Counted from the first letter of the stretch, positions 55,258 to 63,836 are shown. The stretch is 64,000 nt of DNA from Paenibacillus xylanilyticus (GCF_009664365.1 NZ_CP044310.1:3111001-3175000); one strand, 5' to 3'. The notes: generated by a model not told the origin, from the sequence alone. Numbers and translations are program-made.

Positions 55258-55668
55258 TTAGAAACAGCTGAAGGAGCTAATCCGCTGCAGGTCAATGCCG
55301 CTGTACACCCAGAAGAATCCAGTCCAGCGGAAGCCGGCTACCGAATTTCTGCCGACGAACACGGGATACATCCAGAAGCCGGGACCTTGATTCGGCCAAA
55401 TATATGTGTAGCGGAACAGACAACCGGAGATTGCTCTTGGATCTACAGCATACAATGAAGGCGACTGCTGTGGAACGAATGAAGGCGGCGGTCCGGGAGG
55501 GGGCTGCACGCCTTGCGGTGCGCCGCCTCCACCTCCGGGGAACGAAGGTGGACCTGATGGTCCTCCAGGACCTCCAGGACCACCTGGTCCGAAAATTCCA
55601 CCAGGACCGCCTGGTCCGCCTGGTCCACCAAACCCGCCACCAGGTCCAAAGGGAGGTAAAAATGTCAT
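55258..55668 (-). CDS. Collagen-like Gly-Pro-Gly protein with conserved aromatic C-terminal domain
   Basis: 136 residues. Residues 5-60 consist of Gly-Pro-Gly-Gly repeats (GPGGPGGPGG units, collagen-like, low complexity); then a Pro/Gln linker; residues 75-136 form a conserved domain, CLFRYTYIWPNQGPGFWMYPVFVGRNSVAGFRWTGFFWVYSGIDLQRISSFSC. No signal peptide. Such short proteins are common in Bacillota spore formers and often appear in spore-surface sets, yet their function is not established. ATG behind GGAGTGATG-like site. Convergent with the germination operon. Confidence 0.8.
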   Translation of the reverse strand: MTFLPPFGPGGGFGGPGGPGGPGGIFGPGGPGGPGGPSGPPSFPGGGGGAPQGVQPPPGPPPSFVPQQSPSLYAVDPRAISGCLFRYTYIWPNQGPGFWMYPVFVGRNSVAGFRWTGFFWVYSGIDLQRISSFSCF

Positions 55669-55839
55669 ACATCATCACTCCTGTTCATTAGTCTAGGGTA
55701 TTGTATGTAGGCATTTAAACAGGGGAATGGGTTGAAGCCCATGGATGCAGAAATTTTGTAGGCTGTTCGGTCTATGGATACAAAAGAATGTAAGAGTATA
55801 ATACATGGGAGAGAACACCGTAAGAGAGAGGAATTCATC

Positions 55840-56418
55840 ATGCACCAATATTATCAAACACTTCGGTTATTGGCTTCCCAAGCTTCCATATCAGCAACGG
55901 AGTGGGACTGGTTTGTGAAAACAACTACAGTTAAGCATATCTCAAGTGGAGTCACGATTGTCCAATCCGATCATGAAGTATATCATGCCTATTTCTGTAC
56001 GAATGGGTTGTTTCGTCTGTATTACACATTGCCTGATGGAAGAGAATATAATGTTGCCTTTACGCTGGAAAATGACTTTGCAACTTCGTACGGAGCCATG
56101 ATAAGCGGATCAACATCCATGTATACCATTCAAGCAATGGAAGATTCCACAGTGATCGAGATTCCCTACACAGCACTCCAGGTGCTTATGGATCGAAGCC
56201 ATAACTGGGAACGGTTTGTTAGAACAGCTGTAGAACGATTGTATATCCGTAAAGAAGAACGTGAGAGAGAATTATTATATCTGACTGCGCTGGAGCGCTA
56301 TCATGCGTTTTTAGTCAAATATCCAGGGCTGGAGAAAAGAATTCCCCAATATCACATTGCGTCCTACCTAGGTATTTCACCTGTGTCACTAAGTCGAATA
56401 TTGCATTCGTGTGATTAA
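55840..56418 (+). CDS. Crp/Fnr-family transcriptional regulator
   Basis: 192 residues. ATG 55840 behind AGAGAGGA; the earlier ATG at 55774 has none. cNMP-binding beta-roll (about 30-125: TIVQSDHEVYHAYFCTNGLFRLYYTLPDGREYNVAFTLENDFATSYGAMISGST) and winged helix (about 155-190: KRIPQYHIASYLGISPVSLSRI). The end HSCD is short; relatives continue 8-10 residues. No iron-sulfur Cys set as in Fnr. Followed by a darcynin-type gene, its likely partner or target. Confidence 0.88.
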   Translation: MHQYYQTLRLLASQASISATEWDWFVKTTTVKHISSGVTIVQSDHEVYHAYFCTNGLFRLYYTLPDGREYNVAFTLENDFATSYGAMISGSTSMYTIQAMEDSTVIEIPYTALQVLMDRSHNWERFVRTAVERLYIRKEERERELLYLTALERYHAFLVKYPGLEKRIPQYHIASYLGISPVSLSRILHSCD

Positions 56419-56496
56419 CCTATGTTAATGCCAACCTGGTTCAGGCGCGTTAAAATGGAATCACAACAACCATTACACATACGAGGTGACAGGATT

Positions 56497-56841
56497 ATGC
56501 GGCAAATGATGATTGTACTATTGGAATTTTACCCTTCTTGGTTAGCACTACCACGTGAAGAACGAAGAAACTATGCGTCTTCATTACAGGAAATATTCAA
56601 TAACTATAGTTCAGAAGTTAGTGTTCGCTTTTTTGATGCGGAGGCTCTACCTGGTAAAGATTATACTGATTTTGTAGTATGCGAGACCGATGATATCAAG
56701 CAGTATCACTTTATGTGGGAGGAAATCCGTGACTCAGAGCCGTATACCAAGGGATATATGAAAATCAAGGATGTCATTATGGGTTTGGAAAATGCCTTTC
56801 AAGCCTATGAGACAGAGGCATTACGCATGCCCGCTGAATAA
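56497..56841 (+). CDS. Darcynin-family protein
   Basis: 114 residues; ATG 56497 with GAGGTGACAGG upstream. Matches the darcynin-type small domain: MIVLLEFYPSWLALPREERRNYASSLQEIF, FDAEALPGKDYTDFVVCETDDIKQYHFMWEEIRDSEPYTKGYMKI and a final amphipathic helix. Function unknown; the ferredoxin-like fold with a C-term helix suggests dimerisation. Co-directional and 78 bases after the Crp/Fnr gene. Confidence 0.8.
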   Translation: MRQMMIVLLEFYPSWLALPREERRNYASSLQEIFNNYSSEVSVRFFDAEALPGKDYTDFVVCETDDIKQYHFMWEEIRDSEPYTKGYMKIKDVIMGLENAFQAYETEALRMPAE

Positions 56842-56920
56842 GACTATTTTAGGAGCTGTTCATATCGGGTTGGGATCTTCCGGTTCATAAAAAACTACTG
56901 ACTAACTGAGAAAACGTAAA

Positions 56921-56947
56921 AAACACCTCCTACGAGGTGTTTTTTTA
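56921..56947 (+). terminator. Intrinsic terminator
   Basis: AAACACCT cctacg AGGTGTTT with T-tail, after the darcynin gene. Confidence 0.8.
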
Positions 56948-57005
56948 TTTATGATTTGCTGTTAATAGAGAAGGAAGTCTTTCCACAGCTAATTTTTCAA
57001 ATGTG

Positions 57006-57058
57006 TTGACATGACACCGTTTGGTGTCATATAATCAATTAGACACCAAATGGTGTCT
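57006..57058 (+). promoter_or_regulatory. Promoter with two ArsR-type operators
   Basis: TTGACA (57006-57011) and TATAAT (57030-57035) with an 18-base spacer that is entirely the palindrome TGACACCgtttGGTGTCA. A second copy AGACACCaaatGGTGTCT lies at 57041-57058. Both share GACACC-N4-GGTGTC; the arrangement fits autorepression by the ArsR gene downstream. Confidence 0.85.
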
Positions 57059-57149
57059 GATCAAAACAATCACATAAATATAAAGTAACATGATAAACAA
57101 ATCCTCCGTATCATCCATGTTCCGATACAGCAGATTGGAGGGAAGTGGT

Positions 57150-57479
57150 GTGAGTGAGAACCAAAAATCACGTGATGTATTTGATGCCATTGCAGATCCA
57201 ACCAGACGTCGGCTCATGCAGATGTTAACCGAAGCAGAAGAGGTACCGCTTCATGAATTAACCTCACAGTTTGAAATGGGGCGGACAGCAGTATCCAAGC
57301 ATCTGACCATTCTTAAAGAGGCGAATCTGGTCGTTGACCGAAAAGTCGGCAGGGAAACGAGGTATAGGCTCAATGCTTCGCCATTACAAGAGGTTCAAGA
57401 TTGGGTAGCTTTCTACAGCAAGTTCTGGAGTATGAATATGATGCGCTTGGACCAACTATTAAAGGAGGAAGAAGAATGA
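57150..57479 (+). CDS. ArsR-family repressor
   Basis: 109 residues. GTG 57150 is preceded by GGAGGGAAG; the ATG at 57090 gives a non-conserved extension. Winged helix: DVFDAIADPTRRRLMQMLTEAEEVPLHELTSQFEMGRTAVSKHLTILKEANLVVDRKVGRETRYRLNASPL. This subgroup (paired with SRPBCC proteins) lacks metal-binding Cys. Regulates itself and two co-transcribed genes through two GACACC-N4-GGTGTC operators. Confidence 0.9.
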   Translation: MSENQKSRDVFDAIADPTRRRLMQMLTEAEEVPLHELTSQFEMGRTAVSKHLTILKEANLVVDRKVGRETRYRLNASPLQEVQDWVAFYSKFWSMNMMRLDQLLKEEEE

Positions 57480-57892
57480 GTTTAACATTGGAATTGGACT
57501 ATCAGTACACGACTTCGGTCGAGAAGCTCTGGGCAGCCTTAACGGATTCAAGCAAGCTTGCCAAGTGGGTAGCCAACATTCATACCGGTCAAGGGATGGA
57601 GAATGATTTTAAACCAGTCGTTGGTCACCATTTTCATTTTCGAACGCAGGCAACGGAGTACTGGGACGGAATTATTAAGGGAGAAGTCCTGATCGTAGAA
57701 GAACCGCATCGCCTGTCCTATACCTGGGAAAGCGGAGAGAAACATACGGTTACGTGGACATTACAGGATTTGGGTAACGGTCAAGTAAACCTTCACCTGG
57801 AACAAACCGGAATTTCCAATCCTCAAGCACTGGCTGGTGCCAAGTATGGCTGGAGTAAATGGTGCGATGAGCTTGAGAAGCTTTTGGCATAA
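57476..57892 (+). CDS. SRPBCC/AHSA1-domain protein
   Basis: 138 residues with START/AHSA1-like fold: LDYQYTTSVEKLWAALTDSSKLAKWVANIHTG, GHHFHFRTQATEYWDGIIKGEVLIVEEPHRLSYTWE, WCDELEKLL. ATG overlaps the stop of the ArsR gene by four bases. ArsR-SRPBCC pairs are frequent; the protein is presumed to bind hydrophobic ligands and may feed the repressor its signal. Specific ligand unknown. Confidence 0.9.
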   Translation: MSLTLELDYQYTTSVEKLWAALTDSSKLAKWVANIHTGQGMENDFKPVVGHHFHFRTQATEYWDGIIKGEVLIVEEPHRLSYTWESGEKHTVTWTLQDLGNGQVNLHLEQTGISNPQALAGAKYGWSKWCDELEKLLA

Positions 57893-57909
57893 TCATAGGA
57901 GGGACATCG

Positions 57910-58506
57910 ATGTTAAAAGGTGAAAGAAATACAAAAATTGATCCCTATTTCAACAAGCTGAAGAATTGGAAAGAAGAATTCGAGCTGCTGCGGGAGATCG
58001 TTCTGGATTGCGGGCTGACTGAAGATTTTAAGTGGATGCATCCCTGCTACACATTAGACGGTAAAAATATCGTTCTGATCCATGGATTTAAGGAGTATTG
58101 CGCCCTGTTGTTCCACAAAGGGGCGCTGCTAAAAGACCCTCATGGAATTCTGATCCAGCAAACGGAGAATGTGCAGGCAGCACGTCAGCTTCGCTTTACC
58201 AATGCACAGACGATTCAGGAAATGCAGCTGATTATCCAGGATTATATCGAGGAAGCCGTTCAGATTGAGAAAGCGGGTCTGCAAGTTGAACTTAAAAAGC
58301 ATGACGAGTATACCCTGCCTGAGGAATTAGCCAACAAATTTGTTGAAATACCTGATCTGAAAACAGCTTTCGAAGGACTGACACCAGGACGCCAGAGAGC
58401 ATATATCATGCATTTTTCTTCACCCAAACAATCCAAGACCCGAGAGTCGAGAATCGAAAAGTACATCCCGCATATCCTTGATGGGAAAGGACTTAATGAC
58501 AAGTAA
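57910..58506 (+). CDS. YdeI/OmpD-associated family protein
   Basis: 198 residues with an N-terminal DUF1801 domain (FNKLKNWKEEFELLREIVLDCGLTEDFKWMHPCYTLDGKNIVLIHGFKEYCALLFHKGALL) and a C-terminal OmdA-like helical part (LTPGRQRAYIMHFSSPKQSKTRESRIEKYIPHILDGKGLND). Same organisation as Bacillus YdeI. ATG behind TAGGAGGG, 17 bases after the AHSA1 gene. Third gene of the ArsR operon; some relatives have been linked to peptide or bacteriocin tolerance. Confidence 0.88.
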   Translation: MLKGERNTKIDPYFNKLKNWKEEFELLREIVLDCGLTEDFKWMHPCYTLDGKNIVLIHGFKEYCALLFHKGALLKDPHGILIQQTENVQAARQLRFTNAQTIQEMQLIIQDYIEEAVQIEKAGLQVELKKHDEYTLPEELANKFVEIPDLKTAFEGLTPGRQRAYIMHFSSPKQSKTRESRIEKYIPHILDGKGLNDK

Positions 58507-58541
58507 TGAAGTGTCTGTGGGTATAAAATGCGTCACACCAT

Positions 58542-58566
58542 AAGTCGCTGATATAGCGGCTTTTTT
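58542..58566 (+). terminator. Intrinsic terminator
   Basis: AAGTCGCT gatat AGCGGCTT followed by TTTT, ending the ArsR operon. Confidence 0.8.
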
Positions 58567-58741
58567 GTGCTTTTCTTAATCATTTCATGACTGTACTTTT
58601 AAGGCTTGTCAGGGGATACAACGGGTAACGTGAACGAAAAAAAGCAATACTAACAGTCATAATGAATGCGAAAAATTTGTCAAGTTGGTGATTATTCATA
58701 TAAACTATATTTTATGAGTTCTTATCCAAGGAGGAAATTCA

Positions 58742-59614
58742 ATGCATCAAAGAAAGAAACCAAAATCGAACAAGGCAAGAATTTTTTCAAAAGTTGTATT
58801 GATCATCATCGGGGCTTTTATAACGGCATACGGCCTTGAAGCCATTTTGATCCCCAACAATGTCTCGGACGGTGGTGTGACGGGTCTGAGTATCGTTGGT
58901 TCACAATTGTTTGGATTGCCGCTGGGGATGCTGATCGGTATCATCAATATTCCTTTTGTGTGGCTGGGATATAAGCAAATAGGTAAAAGCTTCGCTCTCT
59001 ATTCCATTATCGGTATTGCTTCACTCGCAGTAAGTACCAGTCTGATGCACCATGTACCTACAATTATTGAAGGGGACACCTTGCTAGTTACCGTTGTCGG
59101 GGGGATTATCATCGGTTTCGGTATGGGTCTCGCACTTCGGAATGGCGGGGCATTGGACGGAATAGATATGCTGGCAGTACTGCTTTCACGCAAAGTTCCT
59201 TTTGGTACCAGTGATCTAATCTTGTTCCTGAACATGTTTGTATTTATCGTCGTTTCATCTGTATTTGGTCTGCAAGGGGCCATCTTGTCGGGGCTGGCTT
59301 ATTTCATTGCTTCCAAAGTTATTCATATCGTTGAAGAGGGCTTGAGCGGTTCCAAAACGTTTAAAATCATCACCAATCAACCCGAGATCATGGTCGAAAC
59401 CATTCGTGACCGATTAGGTCGTGGAGCAACCTATACGGATGCTTATGGCGGGTATTCTAATGAACAATTTAAAGAAATCACTTGTGTAATCAACCGTATG
59501 GAAGAGAGCAAAATTAAAGAGATCATTCATGAAATTGACCCGAATGCTTTTGTAGTTGTGTATGATGTAGCAGAAGTGAAGGGCGGCAGCTTCAAAAAGA
59601 AAGATATTCACTAA
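58742..59614 (+). CDS. YitT-family membrane protein with DUF2179
   Basis: 290 residues. Five membrane segments (about 18-190) with LEAILIPNNVSDGGVTGLSIV, GLALRNGGALDGIDMLAVLLSRKVPFGTSDLILFLN (YitT hallmark) and a C-terminal cytoplasmic DUF2179 (about 205-282: GSKTFKIITNQPEIMVETIRDRLGRGATYTDAYGGYSNEQFKEITCVINR). ATG behind AAGGAGG. Integral protein of unknown transport or signalling role; DUF2179 resembles nucleotide-binding (c-di-AMP-like) ferredoxin folds. Confidence 0.92.
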   Translation: MHQRKKPKSNKARIFSKVVLIIIGAFITAYGLEAILIPNNVSDGGVTGLSIVGSQLFGLPLGMLIGIINIPFVWLGYKQIGKSFALYSIIGIASLAVSTSLMHHVPTIIEGDTLLVTVVGGIIIGFGMGLALRNGGALDGIDMLAVLLSRKVPFGTSDLILFLNMFVFIVVSSVFGLQGAILSGLAYFIASKVIHIVEEGLSGSKTFKIITNQPEIMVETIRDRLGRGATYTDAYGGYSNEQFKEITCVINRMEESKIKEIIHEIDPNAFVVVYDVAEVKGGSFKKKDIH

Positions 59615-59654
59615 TACTTAAGCATGATGGAAAATCATAAACATAGATACAACA

Positions 59655-59683
59655 AAAGGTCGCTAAATATAGCGGCCTTTTTT
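59655..59683 (+). terminator. Intrinsic terminator
   Basis: AAAGGTCGCT aaatat AGCGGCCTTT with T-tail, after the YitT gene. The stretch 59690-59860 beyond holds no convincing gene. Confidence 0.8.
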
Positions 59684-59865
59684 AATGCTCTTTATATTCT
59701 ATTCTGTATTTTCAAACATCAATAAAGGTTTCCGATTCGCTTCAAATGGAAACAAGGTTTGTGCAGCCTCAATAAAGGCATTTGGAGAGCATCGTCCAGT
59801 GGAAACGTACAGGAAGGACCGCTTAACATCGTCATGGTTTACCTTCTTAAGACAAAAAGGAAAAT

Positions 59866-59893
59866 GAAGACAGAGACTGTTGTCCCTGTCTTC
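59866..59893 (-). terminator. Terminator of the GH105 gene
   Basis: GAAGACAG and CTGTCTTC flank a 12-base loop; on the minus strand ATTTTCCTTTTT follows. Confidence 0.65.
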
Positions 59894-59906
59894 TTAGCGT
59901 TTTAAC

Positions 59907-61004
59907 CTATTTTGCTGCCAAATTCATCTCGACACACATGAGTATGAAGGCACCTGCCCCGTGCAGATCGTTTTCACTGGTTGGCCGGGCAATATAGTGA
60001 TCATAGTCGCCAATGCCTGTGCCAATACAGATATTACCGATGATAACCTTACCGTTCTCGTCAAACTGCAGTGTGTCAATTACGCCTTGGTAACCTTTCC
60101 ATGCATACTGCAAATATGTTGGGTCCAGATAGCCGAAACGAACTGCTTTGGCAATGGCATGTGTAAAGAGGGCGGTACAGGAATTCTCATGCCAGTTATC
60201 CGGATGATCCCCTTTGTCGATGACTTGATACCATAATCCGGTGGCAGGATCCTGGTAATTGGTCAGAGCAATCAGCAGATCCTGTACGATCGTTACGAGT
60301 TTATCTTTGTCCGGATGATCCTCTGGCATGTATTCGAACATTTCAAGTAGTGCTACCGGGTACCAGCCAATGGCCCGGCCCCAGAATTCCGGAGCAAGAC
60401 CCGTAACGGGGTCAGCCCATTTGGCTTCTTTTGTCTCGTCCCATCCGTGGTAGAGCAGGCCTGTGACAGGGTCTTTTGTATGCTTTTCCATAAGCAGGGC
60501 CTGATAGGTCATCATATCGATGTAATCGCTCTCACCGAAGGTTTTGGCGAATTGCACTGCAATCGGCCCAGCCATATATAAACCGTCCAACCACATTTGG
60601 TTCGGATAATGCCCCTTATGCCAGAATCCGCCTGATGTATTTGTGGGCCAGGATTTTAGCAGGGGAACTAAGGTGTGAAGCGCCTTTTTGTACCGTTCAT
60701 CTCCCGTCTGCTCGTAGAGGGTGAAGAGAAGAACACCGGGCTGGATGTCGTCGAGTTCGTCAGACTTATACTTTTTGATGCTGCCATCCTCCAGAATCTG
60801 ACTATCGACCCAGCCTTTCATGTATTCATAGAGCTTTTGTTCTCCGGTTTGTCGCCAACATTTCTCCATCCCGGATAAAAAGACACCCTGATGATAATGG
60901 AATCGGTCTGGCGGAAGATGCTCCGGCTCGAATGTATCCATAATTGCCTCACAGGCTTTTAACGCCCATTGAATTGGCGTCAAGGTAGATGAAGTGGTTT
61001 GCAT
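59907..61004 (-). CDS. GH105/88 unsaturated rhamnogalacturonyl/glucuronyl hydrolase
   Basis: 365 residues, no signal peptide, cytoplasmic. ATG 61004 behind AAGGAGG; an upstream ATG at 61037 has no site. (alpha/alpha)6-barrel: WALKACEAIMDTFEPEHLPP, HYHQGVFLSGMEKCWRQTGEQKLYEYMKGWVDSQI, DDIQPGVLLFTLYEQTGD and catalytic Asp in QMWLDGLYMAGP, then WGRAIGWYPVALLEMFEYMPEDHP and C-terminal GTGIGDYDHYIARPTSENDLHGAGAFIL. Cleaves unsaturated uronic acid residues produced by pectin or RG-I lyases. Divergent from an AraC regulator. Confidence 0.93.
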   Translation of the reverse strand: MQTTSSTLTPIQWALKACEAIMDTFEPEHLPPDRFHYHQGVFLSGMEKCWRQTGEQKLYEYMKGWVDSQILEDGSIKKYKSDELDDIQPGVLLFTLYEQTGDERYKKALHTLVPLLKSWPTNTSGGFWHKGHYPNQMWLDGLYMAGPIAVQFAKTFGESDYIDMMTYQALLMEKHTKDPVTGLLYHGWDETKEAKWADPVTGLAPEFWGRAIGWYPVALLEMFEYMPEDHPDKDKLVTIVQDLLIALTNYQDPATGLWYQVIDKGDHPDNWHENSCTALFTHAIAKAVRFGYLDPTYLQYAWKGYQGVIDTLQFDENGKVIIGNICIGTGIGDYDHYIARPTSENDLHGAGAFILMCVEMNLAAK

Positions 61005-61143
61005 GTATCCTTCCTCCTTGGTTGGTTGTAATCCCATTTTACCAACAGATAATGTACATGATTTGCGGAAAATGCCTATTTCTTCTTATTTCTTGCGATA
61101 TAATATAAACATCAAGGACGGTACGGAAGGGAGGATGACTTTG

Positions 61144-61980
61144 ATGGGGAATCTTTATTTTGAAAATGCGGAGAGTACATTTCTGGTATCCCACCGAAGA
61201 GCATTAAGCCATCATATGCCGGTAAGCCATTTTCACAGCACATATGAAATCTATGTGTTGATGGCAGGGCAGCGGGAATTTTTCATTCAGGACCGAACGA
61301 TTACCATCGCGGAAGGCGACGTGGTTATTATTTCTCCGAACGTTCTGCATCGCACGACCAATGCGGAACGGCCCAAGCATGAGCGGCTTATTATTAATAT
61401 GCATGCCCAGTATTTTTCGGTAGACGGTTCCCATGAAGAAGTGCTTCAACCTCTACTTCAGCGGGATTATTTGATTTTGAAAGGTTCCCTGCGCAGTAGA
61501 GCGATGATCGATATGCACACAAGAGCCATTATGCAGGAGATGAAGGAGCGAGGAAGTGGCTTCGAATTGTATGCTCAGACCCTTGCCGTGCAGCTGCTTA
61601 TCATGTGCTGTAGACATTTCAAGCCGCATGATGCGGAACCACTTGCAGCGCCAAGTCCCATGCATGAGCGTATTTCAGAAATTGTCCGTTATATTAATGA
61701 CCATTACATGGAGGAACTGTCGCTTCATTTTCTGGCAGATCAGTTCTATATCAGTCCTTATTATTTGAGTCGATCGTTCAAAGAAGCGACAGGATTCGCT
61801 TTTGTAGAATACGTCAATAGTGTGCGAATCAAGGAGGCAAAAAAGCTGCTTGAGAGCTCAAGCCTCAAGGTCGATTTGATTGCGAGGAAGGTTGGATTCG
61901 GTAGTGTAACCCATTTCGGTCGGGTATTTAAAGCCGTCACAGGCCATTCGCCATTGTATTATCGAAGGAAAGGAGACTGA
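61144..61980 (+). CDS. AraC-family regulator divergent from GH105
   Basis: 278 residues. ATG 61144 is preferred: GGAAGGGAGG is 9 bases upstream, and MGNLYFENAEST matches relatives; the frame is open back to 60994. Cupin sensor (about 25-95: HFHSTYEIYVLMAGQREFFIQDRTITIAEGDVVIISPNVLHRT) and double helix-turn-helix (LSLHFLADQFYISPYYLSRSFKEATGFAFVEYVNSVRI; VGFGSVTHFGRVFKAVTGHSPLYYR). Likely controls the divergent pectin-fragment hydrolase in response to a sugar. Confidence 0.92.
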   Translation: MGNLYFENAESTFLVSHRRALSHHMPVSHFHSTYEIYVLMAGQREFFIQDRTITIAEGDVVIISPNVLHRTTNAERPKHERLIINMHAQYFSVDGSHEEVLQPLLQRDYLILKGSLRSRAMIDMHTRAIMQEMKERGSGFELYAQTLAVQLLIMCCRHFKPHDAEPLAAPSPMHERISEIVRYINDHYMEELSLHFLADQFYISPYYLSRSFKEATGFAFVEYVNSVRIKEAKKLLESSSLKVDLIARKVGFGSVTHFGRVFKAVTGHSPLYYRRKGD

Positions 61981-62067
61981 ATTTCATGCATAAGCTTCGC
62001 TCTCTTATGGAACACTTCTGTAGTGCGAATAACCAGCACTGATTCCATTTTTGGGGAGGTGAGATGT

Positions 62068-62295
62068 ATGAGCAAACCGGATAACCGTGAAGACAACGTG
62101 CAGCATTTGCAAAATGCGGTTCAAAACACCATCGAAAATTACCGGGAAGCAGAGGATTATCTCGAAGAATTCGGAGATGAAATTCCAGCTCGGGAAAAAG
62201 GTCAGATTGAGGAAAAAAATGAGCGCCGTAAACATAGCATTTCCGGATTCCGTGAAGAAATTCAAGATGAATCCAAGCATCAGCAAAACTCATAA
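62068..62295 (+). CDS. tlp: Small acid-soluble spore protein Tlp
   Basis: 75-residue hydrophilic spore protein. ATG 62068 behind GGGGAGGTGAG. Core motif PDNREDNVQHLQNAVQNTIENYREAEDYLEEF followed by KGQIEEKNERRKHSISGFREEIQDES is diagnostic for Tlp, a minor SASP made in the forespore late in sporulation. Charged, helix-forming, no membrane segment. Followed 37 bases later by a small unknown gene. Family assignment secure. Confidence 0.93.
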   Translation: MSKPDNREDNVQHLQNAVQNTIENYREAEDYLEEFGDEIPAREKGQIEEKNERRKHSISGFREEIQDESKHQQNS

Positions 62296-62332
62296 TGTGG
62301 GTACTATTCCGGTGTTGTAGGAGGGTTAGCAG

Positions 62333-62521
62333 ATGACAAATCAGGATCCGCAAGAACTTCTTAAACAAAAACACGAGCTGGACGAGCATAAAAGGCAGTT
62401 CACCAATTTTGCCCGAAGCGTATCAGGGCAGGGTGAAGTAGAAGCCGGACAAGAATTCAGTCATGATCGGCAGGATGACGATCAAAACCGCATGAAATCT
62501 GTTGAGAACAAGCGTGCTTAA
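62333..62521 (+). CDS. Small hydrophilic protein of unknown function, next to tlp
   Basis: 62 residues, ATG behind AGGAGGG, spacing about 9. Very polar: TNQDPQELLKQKHELDEHKRQFTNFARSVSGQGEVEAGQEFSHDRQDDDQNR. No known domain recognised. Placed directly downstream of tlp and before a shared terminator, so it may be co-expressed during sporulation. Confidence 0.7.
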   Translation: MTNQDPQELLKQKHELDEHKRQFTNFARSVSGQGEVEAGQEFSHDRQDDDQNRMKSVENKRA

Positions 62522-62534
62522 CGGATAAAACCCG

Positions 62535-62570
62535 CAAATAAGCTGATCCATTACTGGATCGGCTTATTTG
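62535..62570 (+). terminator. Intrinsic terminator after tlp unit
   Basis: CAAATAAGCtGATCC attact GGATCgGCTTATTTG, 15-bp stem with one mismatch; only TTTC follows. The region 62580-62768 before the next gene has no convincing gene. Confidence 0.65.
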
Positions 62571-62792
62571 TTTCTGCACCTTAATTGTATCCCGTTGTGA
62601 CTCCAGCAATTTCTTCTGTGCTAGCCTGGTACAATACCAGAGGCAAGCTGGCTGGAATCGCTGTTCTAAACGGTTCAATTCCATTCTATACATAAAATCG
62701 GCATCTGCTTCCACAAAATGAAACGACACTTTTTTCCAAGCGTATCAGTTGTTTGAAGGCGAAACACATTGTCTATTGAATGGAGAATGCCG

Positions 62793-63836
62793 ATGAGCGA
62801 AATAAGGGTGACTGACACGGGAATATCCCCAAAAATGAAAGCAGCAGTAATGAACGCGGTAGTCTACGATACCTATGGAATGCCGGAGGTCCTGCGAGTA
62901 GAAGAGGTTGATATTCCGATTCCAAAAGACAATGAAGTATTAATCGAGGTTCATGCGACTTCGGTTAATTCCTGGGATTGGGATCTCCTTCGCGGAAAAC
63001 CATTTATTAACCGTATAGGGGCGTTTCGTCACCCGCGGTATCCGATACTTGGTGCAGACATTGCAGGGAAGGTGATCCAGGCGGGACCCGCTGTCCAACG
63101 ATTCAAACCGGGTGATGAGGTGTTCGGAGACCTATCCGGCTGTGGCTGGGGAGGATTCGCGGAATATGTGTGTGCGAATGAGGAGGCGTTAACTCCCAAG
63201 CCGGCGGGAATCACTTATGTACAGGCAGCATCCATTCCGCAAGCGGCCGTTCTGGCTCTGCAAGGACTTAGGAATCAGGGGAATCTACAAGAGGGAGAGC
63301 ATGTCCTAATCAATGGTGCGGGGGGCGGAGTTGGGACGTTTGCCATTCAATATGCCAAATTGCATGGCGCAGAAGTAACCGCGGTAGATCGTGGTGATAA
63401 GCTGGATATGCTGCTTGAATTAGGTGCTGATCACGTCGTGGATTATACCAAAGAGTACTTCACAGCGAATGGAGCAAGATATGATTTGATTCTTGATGTT
63501 GTCGGCAACCGATCTGCCTTCGCGTTGAAGCGAGCGTTAGTGAAGGGAGGCACCTATGTCATGATTGGGGGCACTATGCCGCATATCTTGCTTAACTTGG
63601 TATGGAGCCCGTTCGTTTCTTGGCTGGAAAAGAAAAAGTTAACTCTTCTTATCCATAAGCCGAACCATGCGGACCAGGCCATCTGGAAGGAACTCGTTGA
63701 ATCAGGCAAGGTTATTCCACGTATTGAACGGGAGTATGCCTTGAGTGAAACATCTCAGGCCATTCGTGACTTGGGAGAAGGTCGGGTAAACGGAAAAGCT
63801 GTTGTCAGCTTGAAGAAAACTAATAATGATGATTAA
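62793..63836 (+). CDS. Zinc-free MDR oxidoreductase (quinone-reductase type)
   Basis: 347 residues. ATG 62793 with GGAGA upstream; the frame begins at TTG 62769, and ATG 62838 (MKAAVMNAVVY) matches the usual family start, so the exact start is uncertain. VVYDTYGMPEVLRVEEVDIPIPKDNEVLIEVHATSVNSWDWDLLRGKP, cofactor loop LINGAGGGVGTFAIQYAKLHGAEVTAVD and no zinc-ligand Cys/His set place it with NADPH:quinone reductases. Substrate unknown. Own terminator follows. Confidence 0.9.
   Translation: MSEIRVTDTGISPKMKAAVMNAVVYDTYGMPEVLRVEEVDIPIPKDNEVLIEVHATSVNSWDWDLLRGKPFINRIGAFRHPRYPILGADIAGKVIQAGPAVQRFKPGDEVFGDLSGCGWGGFAEYVCANEEALTPKPAGITYVQAASIPQAAVLALQGLRNQGNLQEGEHVLINGAGGGVGTFAIQYAKLHGAEVTAVDRGDKLDMLLELGADHVVDYTKEYFTANGARYDLILDVVGNRSAFALKRALVKGGTYVMIGGTMPHILLNLVWSPFVSWLEKKKLTLLIHKPNHADQAIWKELVESGKVIPRIEREYALSETSQAIRDLGEGRVNGKAVVSLKKTNNDD

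Noticed and set aside
55443..55691. Alternative frames across the Gly-Pro-Gly repeats
   Set aside because: The repeat is open in several frames on both strands, but only the 55258-55668 minus frame has a conserved non-repeat domain.
59685..59867. 60-codon frame after the YitT gene
   Set aside because: No start signal, no similarity I recognise, and it sits between two terminators.
62457..62729. 90-codon minus-strand frame near the tlp unit
   Set aside because: Overlaps a terminator and the 3' end of a plausible plus-strand gene; no ribosome-binding site.
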